Assembly (NCBI GenBank): GCA_023413135.1
Contig: JAEZQK010000105.1
Location: forward strand, 1-64,000
DNA: 64,000 nucleotides
Source: Bacillota bacterium
Lineage (GTDB): Bacteria > Bacillota > Clostridia > Christensenellales > Aristaeellaceae
Reading direction: 5' to 3'
Each line of letters starts with the position of its first letter. Position 1 is the first letter of the stretch. The notes under the pieces were generated by a model that saw only the letters and a list, made by a program, of their open reading frames with translations, was not told the origin of the DNA and did no database searches. Of this stretch, positions 36,348 to 45,235 are shown piece after piece. The position numbers were made by a program, and so were the translations under genes.

Positions 36348-36401
36348 GAGGGTGCAAATACAGTGAACAGTGAACAATAGCAAGCAAAGCAGGGGATCAA
36401 C

Positions 36402-37604
36402 ATGGGCATCAAAACGGGATACAAAGGCTACAAAGCCTATGATTACTTGAAGCCGGGGGCGGACTACCCTTATTTCAAGCTGGCCCGATGGGATTGGGCT
36501 GGGCGGTATCTGCTGCCCCTTGACAGCGCCCAGGAGGAGCGGGTGCTTCGTTTGGCCAAAGAATGCGTATACATTGCCCTTCACGAGCACCCCACCCTAA
36601 CCCCGGATAACATTGAGGAACTGGTGGCGCTGGACCGGGCCGGGCGGGAAAGCTGCGAGTATGAGGCGCTTTCAAAAAGCTACCTGGACTGCGTTTTTGA
36701 CAATATGATGGATGGTACCTGCCATATCGTTTCCCATAGCGGATGGAAGTTTGAAGATATAGTTGTGGACTTTGGAAACCGCATGTGCGATCTGCACCAT
36801 CAGGATTTCCTGTTTCAGTGTACGGGCGTGGAGGATATCTTAAAGGCGCACCGGGAAGGCCGTGTCGCCTGGGTGCCCGTTCTGGAAGGGGCCGCGCCCA
36901 TTGAAAACGAGCTGGACCGCATCGACGTGCTCTATGGGCTTGGCATACGGATGATGGGCATCACCTATTCCGAAAGCAACGCATTGGGTTCCGGCCTCAA
37001 GGAGGACTTTGACGGTGGGCTCACCAAGTTTGGCCGTCAGGCTGTTCGCCGCATGAACCAGGTGGGCATGCTCATCGACTGCTCCCACGTGGGGCCCAAA
37101 ACCACCCTGGATACGGTGGACTGTTCCGACAAGCCCCTCATTTTAAGCCATATTGGCGCCCGCGCCCTGTGGGACAGCAAGCGCTTGTGCGGCGATGACA
37201 TTTTAAAGGCCGTGGCGGAAAAGGGCGGCGTATTGGGTGTGGAGGCGGCCCCCCATACCACCATGACGAAGACCCACAACACGCACGACATAGAATCCTA
37301 CATGGAGCATTTTGAGTATATCGCCAATCTGGTGGGCATCGACCACGTATCCTTTGGCACCGACGGGCTGTACGGCGACCATGTGGGGCTGCATCATTTG
37401 TTCTCCAAGAGCCTGGCCACCGGGGATACGAAAAATAAGCAGCAGGCCTATGAGGAAGTGCCTTACGTAAAGGGGCTGGAAAACCCCACCGAGGCTTCCA
37501 TCAACATTCTTCGCTGGCTGGTAAAGCACGGCTACAGTGACGGGGATATCAGCAAGGTGCTGGGGGAAAACGCCCTTCGGGTTTTAAGGCAAGTGTGGAT
37601 ATGA
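36402..37604 (+). CDS. M19 dipeptidase, copy 2
   Basis: A 400-residue paralogue of the protein at 33389, colinear over the whole length. Metal-site residues are LHEHP (His61, His63, again HxH), LEGAAPIENELDRID, DCSHVGP and SHIGARALWDSKR. The N-terminal YKGYKAYDYLKPGADYP and C-terminal GLENPTEASINILRWLVKHG are almost shared among the paralogues. RBS GCAGGGG. It is probably coupled in transcription to the deacylase encoded 99 nt later; a small hairpin CCGGCC/GGCCGG (37615-37632) lies in that gap. Confidence 0.88.
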   Translation: MGIKTGYKGYKAYDYLKPGADYPYFKLARWDWAGRYLLPLDSAQEERVLRLAKECVYIALHEHPTLTPDNIEELVALDRAGRESCEYEALSKSYLDCVFDNMMDGTCHIVSHSGWKFEDIVVDFGNRMCDLHHQDFLFQCTGVEDILKAHREGRVAWVPVLEGAAPIENELDRIDVLYGLGIRMMGITYSESNALGSGLKEDFDGGLTKFGRQAVRRMNQVGMLIDCSHVGPKTTLDTVDCSDKPLILSHIGARALWDSKRLCGDDILKAVAEKGGVLGVEAAPHTTMTKTHNTHDIESYMEHFEYIANLVGIDHVSFGTDGLYGDHVGLHHLFSKSLATGDTKNKQQAYEEVPYVKGLENPTEASINILRWLVKHGYSDGDISKVLGENALRVLRQVWI

Positions 37605-37703
37605 CTTTTTCTCTCCGGCCGGATATGGCCGGGAAGGGTGCAGCTCTTCCTGGCTGATATTTGGGCGGAGTTCTTATTCCTGCATACAAAAGGAGGCAGT
37701 TGC

Positions 37704-39311
37704 ATGGTAGATGTGCTGATCAAAGGCGGTTTTGTGATAGACGGAACTGGCGCTCCCGGCTTTTATGGCGACGTGGCTGTAAAGGATGGGAAGATCGTCG
37801 CGGTAGCGCCAAAACTCCATATGGAAGCGGCAAAAACGGTGGATGCCGCGGGGAAAGCCGTGATCCCCGGCCTCATCGACCCCCATGTGCACGAGGAGTA
37901 CGTATGCCTCCTTAACGGGGCCATGGAGCTGTTCTTGCGCCAGGGAGTGACCACGTGCCTAAGCGGCAACTGCGGCCACTCCCTGTTCAACGCCCCCACG
38001 GAAAAAGCTGTCGACTATTACTGGCTAAACGGCCTGTTCAGCGATATGCAGCGGAAAAAGTACAAAAAGCTTTTTCCCGCCTGGGAGGACTTCGACGGCT
38101 ATGCCGGGTACTGGGAGGAAAAAGGCTGCAACATGAACATGGCCGTCCTCCAGGGTCACGGCACTATCCGCTGGCTTGTGATGGGTGGGGCCATCGACCG
38201 CAAGCCCACCCCCGAAGAAAAGGTTCAAATAGACGATATCCTCCGCAAGAACATGGAGCAGGGGGCCTGGGGCGTTTCCTTTGGCCTTTCTTATGTTCCC
38301 AGCCGCTACGCGGATACGGACGAGTTGTGTGATGTGGTGGATGTGGTCAGGGAATACGACGGCGTGGCTGCGGCGCATTTGCGGCACCACATCGGCATGC
38401 TGGATTGCACCAAGGAATTTATCGAAGTGGGCCGGCGCACCGGGGCACGCATCCAGATCTCCCACCTAAAATCCGTCAACCCGGAATGCTTCGACGCCGT
38501 GAAAGAAGCCGGCGAAAAAGGCATGCGCATTACCGTGGATACCATCCCCACTTCCACGGGCCACCTTACCCGCAAGGACAGGATGCTGCAATTCATCGTG
38601 GCCGTTTCCGACACGCTCTTTGACAAAGGGATCGCAGGCGTGAAGGCGGCGCTTCACACGTCCGAGGGCCGGAAGACGGTTTTGAAGGATGCCTACATGT
38701 TCCCGGCGGACAGGAATCTTACCTATATCGTCTGCTCGGAAGACCCGGCGCTGGAGAACCGGTCCATTGCCGATATCGCCAGGGAATGGGGGAAGGACCC
38801 GGACGAGGTGCTCCTGGACCTACTCGGCGATGACAAGGAGTACACCTTCTACCTGGGCGGTGCTTCCCGGCCTGATTTTCCCAGTGTGCCCCACGTAAAA
38901 AGCATCATGGACAACCCTTACGTTTGCGTGGGCTCCGATGAACTGATGGGCGACCCGGAGGATATGGGCGGCTGGTACGAGCTGCAGCGCCGGGGAGCCA
39001 TGCCTATCTTCTGGCAGATGTACTTACAGGCTGGCATTCCCTTAGAGGAAATCGTTCGCCGTAATACCGGCATGATTGCCGATCACCTGGGCTTTTTGGG
39101 CCGGGGCAAGCTGCAGGTCGGCAACTGGGCGGATATCGCGGTCATCGATGTGGACCATTTCCGCTACCCACGGCCTTCGGAGATTGACTACCGCAACCCC
39201 AACACCATGGCCACCGGAGTGGACACGGTGCTGGTGAACGGCGTTGTGACGCTTTATAGTGGCAAACTTTTGAAGCCGTTTGCGGGCAAGCTTTTGCGCC
39301 ACGGAAGGTAA
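37704..39311 (+). CDS. N-acyl-D-amino-acid deacylase-like amidohydrolase, copy 1
   Basis: A 535-residue metal-dependent amidohydrolase of the D-aminoacylase group, which releases D-amino acids from N-acyl-D-amino acids. GLIDPHVHEE (His61, His63) and GNCGHS (Cys90, the metal-bridging Cys in D-aminoacylase) form the metal site with HLRHHIG, QISHLKS and VGSDELMGDP. The N-terminal VLIKGGFVIDGTGAPGFYGD is diagnostic. ATG at 37704 follows AAAAGGAGG; upstream in-frame starts lack an RBS. Confidence 0.87.
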   Translation: MVDVLIKGGFVIDGTGAPGFYGDVAVKDGKIVAVAPKLHMEAAKTVDAAGKAVIPGLIDPHVHEEYVCLLNGAMELFLRQGVTTCLSGNCGHSLFNAPTEKAVDYYWLNGLFSDMQRKKYKKLFPAWEDFDGYAGYWEEKGCNMNMAVLQGHGTIRWLVMGGAIDRKPTPEEKVQIDDILRKNMEQGAWGVSFGLSYVPSRYADTDELCDVVDVVREYDGVAAAHLRHHIGMLDCTKEFIEVGRRTGARIQISHLKSVNPECFDAVKEAGEKGMRITVDTIPTSTGHLTRKDRMLQFIVAVSDTLFDKGIAGVKAALHTSEGRKTVLKDAYMFPADRNLTYIVCSEDPALENRSIADIAREWGKDPDEVLLDLLGDDKEYTFYLGGASRPDFPSVPHVKSIMDNPYVCVGSDELMGDPEDMGGWYELQRRGAMPIFWQMYLQAGIPLEEIVRRNTGMIADHLGFLGRGKLQVGNWADIAVIDVDHFRYPRPSEIDYRNPNTMATGVDTVLVNGVVTLYSGKLLKPFAGKLLRHGR

Positions 39312-39329
39312 GGGGAAGGAGGAAGAACC

Positions 39330-40934
39330 ATGGATATTATCATTCGCGGCGGCCTCATTATCGACGGCACGGGCGCGCCGGGCTTTATAGGGGATGTCCT
39401 TGTTTCCGGCGACCGCATCCAGGCGGTGGGGAAGGATCTGCCTATCGATGGCGCCCGGGTGGTGGATGCCACGGGCAAGATCGTCATCCCCGGGCTGATC
39501 GATCCCCACGTCCACGAGGAATGGATCTGCCTGATTGATGGGGCTTATGAGCTGTTCATGAACCAGGGCGTCACCACGGTGGTAAACGGCAACTGCGGCC
39601 ACTCCATCGCCCCCGGTCCCACGGACAACGTGATCGAATACTACTACGGTAATGGCCTCATGAGCGGGCGGCAGCGGGAAGTATACAAAAAGTCCTTCCC
39701 CGGGTGGGAGGACTTTGACGGCTATGCCAAGGCCGTTACCGCAATGGGTACCAACCTGAACCTGTGCACATTGATGGGCCACGGAACCCTTCGCTGGACG
39801 GTGATGGGCGGCGCTTTTGACCGCCCACCCACGAAAGAGGAAGAAGAAAAAATCACCGCGATCCTCGAAAAGAATCTGGAGCAGGGGGCCTTCGGCCTCT
39901 CCTTTGGCCTGGATTATGTGCCGGGGCGCTACGCCCAAACGGACGAGCTTGCTACCTTTGCCAAGGTGGTGAAAAAGCATAACGGTGTGGCTGCCGCCCA
40001 CCTGCGCCATGTGCTGGGCGTAAAGGAAGCTACCGAAGAATTTCTGGAAGTAGGCAGGCGCTCCAATGTGAAACTGCAGGTCAGCCACCTTCGGGCCAAC
40101 TGCCCTGCGGCCTATGACGCGGCCCTTGCCTATGCCAAAGAGGGTGGCCGGGTATTAATCGATACCATCCCCGCCACCACCGCCCACTGCCAAAGCAAGC
40201 ACAGGGCGCTGCTTTTCATGATGTCCACCTGTGACGAGCTGTTCGACCAAGGCCTCGAAGGAATCAAAAAAGCCATCCGCACCCCGGAAGGCCGGGCGCT
40301 GCTCCGCAAAGACCCGTATTTTGTGGACCGGGATCAAGCCAAGAACACCCTTTGGATGACGGGCGACCCCCAAATGGATGGCCGCAGCGTTAAAGATCTA
40401 GCGGCTCAGCACGGACAGGACCCCAAGGAATACCTGCTGGACCTGCTGGCCGGAGACAAAGATTTCATCCTCTGGTGCGGCGGTGCCGGGCGCCGTGATT
40501 TCTCCATGGATTCGCATATAGAAAGCATCGCGAACAATCCGTATGTCTGCGCCGGGTCGGATGAGATTCTGGGCGATCCGGAGATGCCCTACGATTGGTA
40601 CGAGCTTCTTCGCCGTGGCGCCTTGCCCAATTTCATACAGGGCAATCTGAAAAAAGGTATGCCCCTTCATGAGGTCATCCGCCGGAATACCTCCATGGTG
40701 GCCGACCACTTCGATATCAAGGACCGGGGCCGGCTGGCCGCCGGGCAGTTCGCAGACATCGCCGTGATTGATCTGGAAAAATACCGCTTCCCCTCCGAGG
40801 AGGAAATCACGCCCTTAAAGCCCCTTGCCATGGCCACCGGCGTTTCTTTCCTGCTGGTCAATGGCATACCCACCGTGGAAAACAACCAAGTGCAAAAAAC
40901 CTTTCCCGGCCGCGTGCTGCGGCATGAAGGATAG
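39330..40934 (+). CDS. N-acyl-D-amino-acid deacylase-like amidohydrolase, copy 2
   Basis: A 534-residue paralogue 18 nt downstream of copy 1, colinear with it. Metal site: IDPHVHEE (His60, His62), GNCGHSIAP (Cys89), HLRHVLGVKEATEEFLEVGR, QVSHLRA and AGSDEILGDP. Many substitutions separate it from copy 1, so a different acyl-D-amino acid or N-substituent is likely. RBS GGGAAGGAGG. Confidence 0.87.
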   Translation: MDIIIRGGLIIDGTGAPGFIGDVLVSGDRIQAVGKDLPIDGARVVDATGKIVIPGLIDPHVHEEWICLIDGAYELFMNQGVTTVVNGNCGHSIAPGPTDNVIEYYYGNGLMSGRQREVYKKSFPGWEDFDGYAKAVTAMGTNLNLCTLMGHGTLRWTVMGGAFDRPPTKEEEEKITAILEKNLEQGAFGLSFGLDYVPGRYAQTDELATFAKVVKKHNGVAAAHLRHVLGVKEATEEFLEVGRRSNVKLQVSHLRANCPAAYDAALAYAKEGGRVLIDTIPATTAHCQSKHRALLFMMSTCDELFDQGLEGIKKAIRTPEGRALLRKDPYFVDRDQAKNTLWMTGDPQMDGRSVKDLAAQHGQDPKEYLLDLLAGDKDFILWCGGAGRRDFSMDSHIESIANNPYVCAGSDEILGDPEMPYDWYELLRRGALPNFIQGNLKKGMPLHEVIRRNTSMVADHFDIKDRGRLAAGQFADIAVIDLEKYRFPSEEEITPLKPLAMATGVSFLLVNGIPTVENNQVQKTFPGRVLRHEG

Positions 40935-40945
40935 AGTGCGCAATA

Positions 40946-40982
40946 GCGGGGAGGGAGCCATTTGAAAAATCCCTCTCCCCGC
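40946..40982 (+). terminator. Bulged hairpin between deacylase 2 and the racemase gene
   Basis: GCGGGGAGGGA pairs with TCCCTCTCCCCGC with a two-base bulge and a 13-nt loop, 12 nt after the stop codon. A T-rich run (TTTTATTTTTT) occurs only about 17 nt further on, so this may be a partial terminator that lowers downstream expression. Confidence 0.45.
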
Positions 40983-41026
40983 ACCCCACCCGCAAAACTT
41001 TTATTTTTTGCATAGGAGGGTAAACC

Positions 41027-41779
41027 ATGAAAATCGTCTACATCGTCCCCGGCCTGATGCCTGACGCCGAATGCCGGCGCCGGGAAGCCATGCTTCGCAG
41101 TTGGGCGGCGCCCGGCACCCAGGTGGATGTGGCCTGCGTGACGGAAGGCCCTAACTCCATTGAATCCTTGTACGAGGAATTCCTGGCCGTTCCCGCCACC
41201 GCCCGCCTGGCGGTGAAAAAGGAGCAGGAAGGCTACGACGCCGCCATCATCGGCTGCGCCGGCGACCCCGGCGTGGATGCCATCCGGGAGCTCACCTCCC
41301 GCATGCCGGTCATCGGGCCGGGGGCCGCCTCCTTCCTGGCGGCAGCCATGCTGGGCCACCGCTTCGGTGTGCTGACGCCGGAGGGGGACATGTGGCAGTC
41401 CAGCCTTGAACTGGCCTTCAAGGTCGGCGTCAAGGACAAGCTGGCCGCGGCGGTCTCCATCCGCACTCCCGTATTGGAAATGATGGCGGACAAGCAAGTG
41501 ACCATGGAGCGCATTTTACAGGCCTGCAAGACGGCCATTACCGAAAAAGCCGTGGACACGATGGTGATCGGCTGCATGACCATGGCCTTCCTGGACGTGG
41601 CCAAGGAAATCGAGGCCGCCATCGGCATTCCCGTGGTGAATCCGGCCAATGTGAGCCTGAAATTCGCCGAGGCCATGGTATCCTGCGGCCTCATGCATTC
41701 CAAAGCCGCCTACCCCCTGCCCCCCAAACTGCAATCGGGCAAGGTGAAGGACTTTTCGGAACTTTTTGTATCGCGGTAA
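41027..41779 (+). CDS. Aspartate/glutamate/hydantoin racemase-family protein
   Basis: A 250-residue cofactor-independent racemase-fold protein. The two catalytic cysteines are visible in IIGCAGDPG (Cys about 77) and VIGCMTMAF (Cys about 183). The N-terminus MKIVYIVPG fits the hydantoin/AroM-like branch. It would epimerise the D-amino acid (or hydantoin) freed by the deacylases and dipeptidases. RBS AGGAGGG. The substrate is inferred from neighbours. Confidence 0.82.
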   Translation: MKIVYIVPGLMPDAECRRREAMLRSWAAPGTQVDVACVTEGPNSIESLYEEFLAVPATARLAVKKEQEGYDAAIIGCAGDPGVDAIRELTSRMPVIGPGAASFLAAAMLGHRFGVLTPEGDMWQSSLELAFKVGVKDKLAAAVSIRTPVLEMMADKQVTMERILQACKTAITEKAVDTMVIGCMTMAFLDVAKEIEAAIGIPVVNPANVSLKFAEAMVSCGLMHSKAAYPLPPKLQSGKVKDFSELFVSR

Positions 41780-41791
41780 GGAGGCAGAACC

Positions 41792-42352
41792 ATGGATTTT
41801 GAACAGGCAGTCTTTTCCCGCCGCAGCATCCGTGCCTTCACGGACCAGGATGTAACAAAGGAACAGGTGGACAAGCTGATCGCTTACGGCCATTGCGCCC
41901 CCTCCGGCGGAAACCTGAAGGAGTGGCGCTTTATTGTGGTACGCAGTGGGGAAGGAAAGCAAAAGCTCACCGAAGCCACCTATTCCGGCAACAAGGAAAC
42001 CAACGCTCCGCAGCAATGGCTCAAAACAGCCCCGGTGATCATTGCCGTCGTGGCGGACCATAGGCCCGTGATGAAGCGGTACGGGCGCAAGGCGCTGGAT
42101 GATCTATTGTATCTTGATTGTGCCTCCGCCGTTGAAAACATGCTGTTGGGCGCGGTGCACCTGGGGCTAGCAAGCTGCTTTATTTCCGGTTTCCGGGAGC
42201 ATGAAATGGCCGAGGCCCTGAACCTTCCCGAACATATGCAGCCAATCGCCCTCCTGCCGGTGGGCTATGCGGCGGGGCCCGGCGTTCTGCGCCCCACCGT
42301 CCCTCCAGAAGAAGTTACGTATTATGAAACCTATTTGGGAGAACAGCCGTAA
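41792..42352 (+). CDS. Nitroreductase-family flavoprotein
   Basis: A 186-residue FMN-binding oxidoreductase. FEQAVFSRRSIRAFTDQDVT (about 3-22), GHCAPSGGNLKEWRF (about 32-46) and LLGAVHLGLASCFISGFREH are the standard nitroreductase FMN contacts, and ALLPVGYAAGP is the conserved C-terminal loop. It is tightly packed (12 nt after the racemase gene) and has AAGGAGG as RBS. Its role among peptidases is unclear; reduction of a modified amino-acid or aromatic acyl product is possible. Confidence 0.88.
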   Translation: MDFEQAVFSRRSIRAFTDQDVTKEQVDKLIAYGHCAPSGGNLKEWRFIVVRSGEGKQKLTEATYSGNKETNAPQQWLKTAPVIIAVVADHRPVMKRYGRKALDDLLYLDCASAVENMLLGAVHLGLASCFISGFREHEMAEALNLPEHMQPIALLPVGYAAGPGVLRPTVPPEEVTYYETYLGEQP

Positions 42353-42382
42353 GCGGCGCTTTCTCTCATGACGAGGCAAAGC

Positions 42383-43990
42383 ATGTACAATATATTGATC
42401 CGCAATGGGTTCATACTGGATGGCACGGGCAATCCCGGCTTTTACGGGGATATCGCCGTCAACGATGGAAAAATCGTGGCCGTGGCCTCCCACCTTCAGG
42501 GCGAAGCGGAGCTTGTGATCGACGCCGCGGGGAAAACCGTCTGCCCCGGCTTTATTGATCCCCATGTGCACGAGGAGCTGCCTGCCTTGCAGGGGGAAAC
42601 CTTTGAGTGCTTTTTGCGCCAGGGGGTGACCACCACGGTGAACGGCAACTGCGGCCATTCGCTGACGCCCCTTTCTTCCGGCAGGATTTATGAGTATATG
42701 AAGCTGAACGGCCTCATATCCAAAGAGGCGGCAGACCGCTTCCAAAAGGAGAATCCCGTCTGGCAGGGCTTATCCGGCTACGCGGGTGTGATGAAAAAGC
42801 GGGGCGTGAACATCAATATGGCCTTTTTGCTGGGCCATGGCACCATCCGCTGGTGCGTGATGGGCGGCTCCGAAGACAGGAGGCCCACTCCGGAGGAAGA
42901 AAAGGCTATGCACGGTGCCATTAAAAAAGGCATGGAGGAAGGAGCCGTGGGCCTTTCCACCGGCCTTGCGTATATTCCAGGCCGGTATGCTGATGCGCAG
43001 GAGCTGATTGACTGCGCAAGGATCGTGGGGGAGATGGACGGCGTATATGCCTCCCACCTGCGGGTACAATTGGGCCATGTGGAGGCCATCCGGGAAGCGA
43101 TTGCAATCGGCAAGGCCTCCGGCGCAAGGGTACAGGTGTCCCACTATCCTCCCAATGCGGTGGAGGGCTTCCAAGAAGCCGTGCGCGCAAGGGATGAGGG
43201 CGTAGAGATCGCCATCGATACCATACCCAAAAGCAGCGGGCATCTAAAGCGCAAGGACCGGCTGATCCAGTTTATCCTTTCCGCCTCCAACGTTTTGTTT
43301 GGCAAGGGGCTGAACGGCTTTTATGAGGCGCTGAAAACGGAGGAAGGCCGGCAGGAGATTCTGCGCAGCACCCGCTTTAAGGATCAGTTGATCGTGGTGA
43401 ACACCGGCGACCCTTTTACAGAGAACAAGAGCCTCAAAGAGATTGCAAAAGAACGGGGCGCATCTGCGGATGAACTGCTTTTGGAATATTTAGAGCACGG
43501 CCCCGAACACCTCACCTTCTGGCAGGGAGGCATGAACCGGGGGGATTTCCCGGGCGGCGCGTACCCGGAGGAGGTGGCCAAATGCCCCATCGTTTCCGCC
43601 GGATCCGACCGGATTTTCGGGGAGCTTTTTGATCCTGCCGCCTGGTATGAGTTGTTCCGCCGGGGCGCATTCCCCATTTTCTTTGACAATATGAAAAAAA
43701 GCGGCATCCGGCTGGAGGAGACAGTAAGAAGGGTCACCTCTCTGCCGGCGCAGCAGTTCCGCTTTACCGACCGGGGCATGATCGCCTGCGGCAAGACTGC
43801 CGACATCGTCATCCTGGATATGGATGCTTTCTCCTACCCTGGCGAAGCGGAAGCGGACTACCTGAATCCCGGACAGATGGCTTCCGGCGTAGATACGGTA
43901 TTGGTGAACGGGGAGGCGGCGCTTTTGCACGGCGTGATGCAAGACAAAAGGGCCGGGAAGCTGATTTCCATGTACGGGAGAACGCTGTAA
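42383..43990 (+). CDS. N-acyl-D-amino-acid deacylase-like amidohydrolase, copy 3
   Basis: A 535-residue third paralogue. Metal site: IDPHVHEE (His61, His63), GNCGHSLTP (Cys90), HLRVQLGHVEAIREAIAIGK, QVSHYPP and AGSDRIFGEL. ATG at 42383 is preferred over the in-frame ATG at 42368 because GAGG lies six bases upstream and the length then equals copy 1. It precedes the third dipeptidase, repeating the dipeptidase-deacylase pairing in the opposite order. Confidence 0.87.
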   Translation: MYNILIRNGFILDGTGNPGFYGDIAVNDGKIVAVASHLQGEAELVIDAAGKTVCPGFIDPHVHEELPALQGETFECFLRQGVTTTVNGNCGHSLTPLSSGRIYEYMKLNGLISKEAADRFQKENPVWQGLSGYAGVMKKRGVNINMAFLLGHGTIRWCVMGGSEDRRPTPEEEKAMHGAIKKGMEEGAVGLSTGLAYIPGRYADAQELIDCARIVGEMDGVYASHLRVQLGHVEAIREAIAIGKASGARVQVSHYPPNAVEGFQEAVRARDEGVEIAIDTIPKSSGHLKRKDRLIQFILSASNVLFGKGLNGFYEALKTEEGRQEILRSTRFKDQLIVVNTGDPFTENKSLKEIAKERGASADELLLEYLEHGPEHLTFWQGGMNRGDFPGGAYPEEVAKCPIVSAGSDRIFGELFDPAAWYELFRRGAFPIFFDNMKKSGIRLEETVRRVTSLPAQQFRFTDRGMIACGKTADIVILDMDAFSYPGEAEADYLNPGQMASGVDTVLVNGEAALLHGVMQDKRAGKLISMYGRTL

Positions 43991-44014
43991 CATATACGAA
44001 AGGGGTCTTTCTCT

Positions 44015-45214
44015 ATGGGTTGGCAAAAGCAATACGACGGCTACAGGGCCTATCAATACATTGACAAAAGCGAGTACAAGCAGTTTGACCTGGTGGAGGA
44101 AAGCGGCTGGTGCGAGCCGTATCTGATCCCGCTCAATGAAGAAGAGGAATTAAGGTGTCTGCGCCTGATGGAGGAATCGGTGATCATCTCCCTCCACGAG
44201 CACCCCTGTCTTTTCCCCAAGGATATGACGCTGTCCATCGACTACAAGCACGAAGGCCGCCAGCCCATGGCGTATGAGCCCCTGTCCCGCTCCTGCCTGG
44301 ACGCGGTGTTTGACAACATGATGGACGGTACCTGCGTCATCACCTCCAAGGCGGGCTGGAAGTGGACCGACATCATCCATGATATCGGCATGCGCCTGTG
44401 CGACTTGAAGCACCAAAGCTTTGTCATCCGCGGCGAATCCGTTGCAGACATCCTCCGCGCCCACCGGGAAGGAAAGCTGGCCTGTGTCCTGTGCCTGGAA
44501 GGGCCGGGGCCGATCGAAAATGAGCTGGACCGTATCGACGTGCTCTACGGCCTGGGAGTCAGGCAGATGGGCATCGCCTACAGCCAGGCCAGCCTCCTTG
44601 GCAGCGGCATCAAGGAGCGCGGGGATGGGGGACTCACCGACCTGGGCCGCCAGGCCGTGAAGCGCATGAACGATGTGGGGATGGCCATCGACTGCTCCCA
44701 CGCCGGGGACCTGACTACCCTGGAAACCATTTCGGAGAGCAAAAAACCGGTGCTCTTAACCCATGTGGGGGCGCGCACCCTGTGGGACAGCAACCGCCTG
44801 AAAGGCGACGAGGCCTTAAGAAGGCTGGCAGACAAGGGCGGCATCATCGGCATCGAAGCCGCGCCCCACACCACCATCACCTTTGGCAACCGCACCCATT
44901 CCATTGATTCCATCATGGAGCATTTTGAGTATGTGAAGGACATGGTGGGCATCGACGCCGTTTCCTTTGGTCCCGATACGCTGTACGGCGATCATGTGGG
45001 GCTCCATCACGCCTTTTCGGGGCTCCTATCCATCAAAAGCGTGCAAAGCAAGGCGGAGTTTCCCCATGTGCCCTATGTGAAGGGCATGGAAAACCCCACC
45101 GAAGCCTCGCTGAACATCGTGCGCTGGCTGGTGAAAAAGAATTATTCCGACACGGATATCCAAAAGGTGATCGGCGGCAATACATTGCGGGCCCTGAAGG
45201 AAATCTGGGCATAA
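44015..45214 (+). CDS. M19 dipeptidase, copy 3
   Basis: A 399-residue third M19 paralogue. Metal-site residues are LHEHP (His61, His63, HxH), LEGPGPIENELDRID, DCSHAGD and THVGARTLWDSNR. It differs most from the other two near the N-terminus (QYDGYRAYQYIDKSEYKQFD) and in the loop before the C-terminus, so its dipeptide preference may differ. RBS AAAGGGG. Confidence 0.87.
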   Translation: MGWQKQYDGYRAYQYIDKSEYKQFDLVEESGWCEPYLIPLNEEEELRCLRLMEESVIISLHEHPCLFPKDMTLSIDYKHEGRQPMAYEPLSRSCLDAVFDNMMDGTCVITSKAGWKWTDIIHDIGMRLCDLKHQSFVIRGESVADILRAHREGKLACVLCLEGPGPIENELDRIDVLYGLGVRQMGIAYSQASLLGSGIKERGDGGLTDLGRQAVKRMNDVGMAIDCSHAGDLTTLETISESKKPVLLTHVGARTLWDSNRLKGDEALRRLADKGGIIGIEAAPHTTITFGNRTHSIDSIMEHFEYVKDMVGIDAVSFGPDTLYGDHVGLHHAFSGLLSIKSVQSKAEFPHVPYVKGMENPTEASLNIVRWLVKKNYSDTDIQKVIGGNTLRALKEIWA

Positions 45215-45235
45215 GCGAAAAGGACGTGATATGAA

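Noticed and set aside
39042..40088. Minus-strand open frame across the two deacylase genes
   Set aside because: Spans the junction of two real plus-strand genes and resembles no family.
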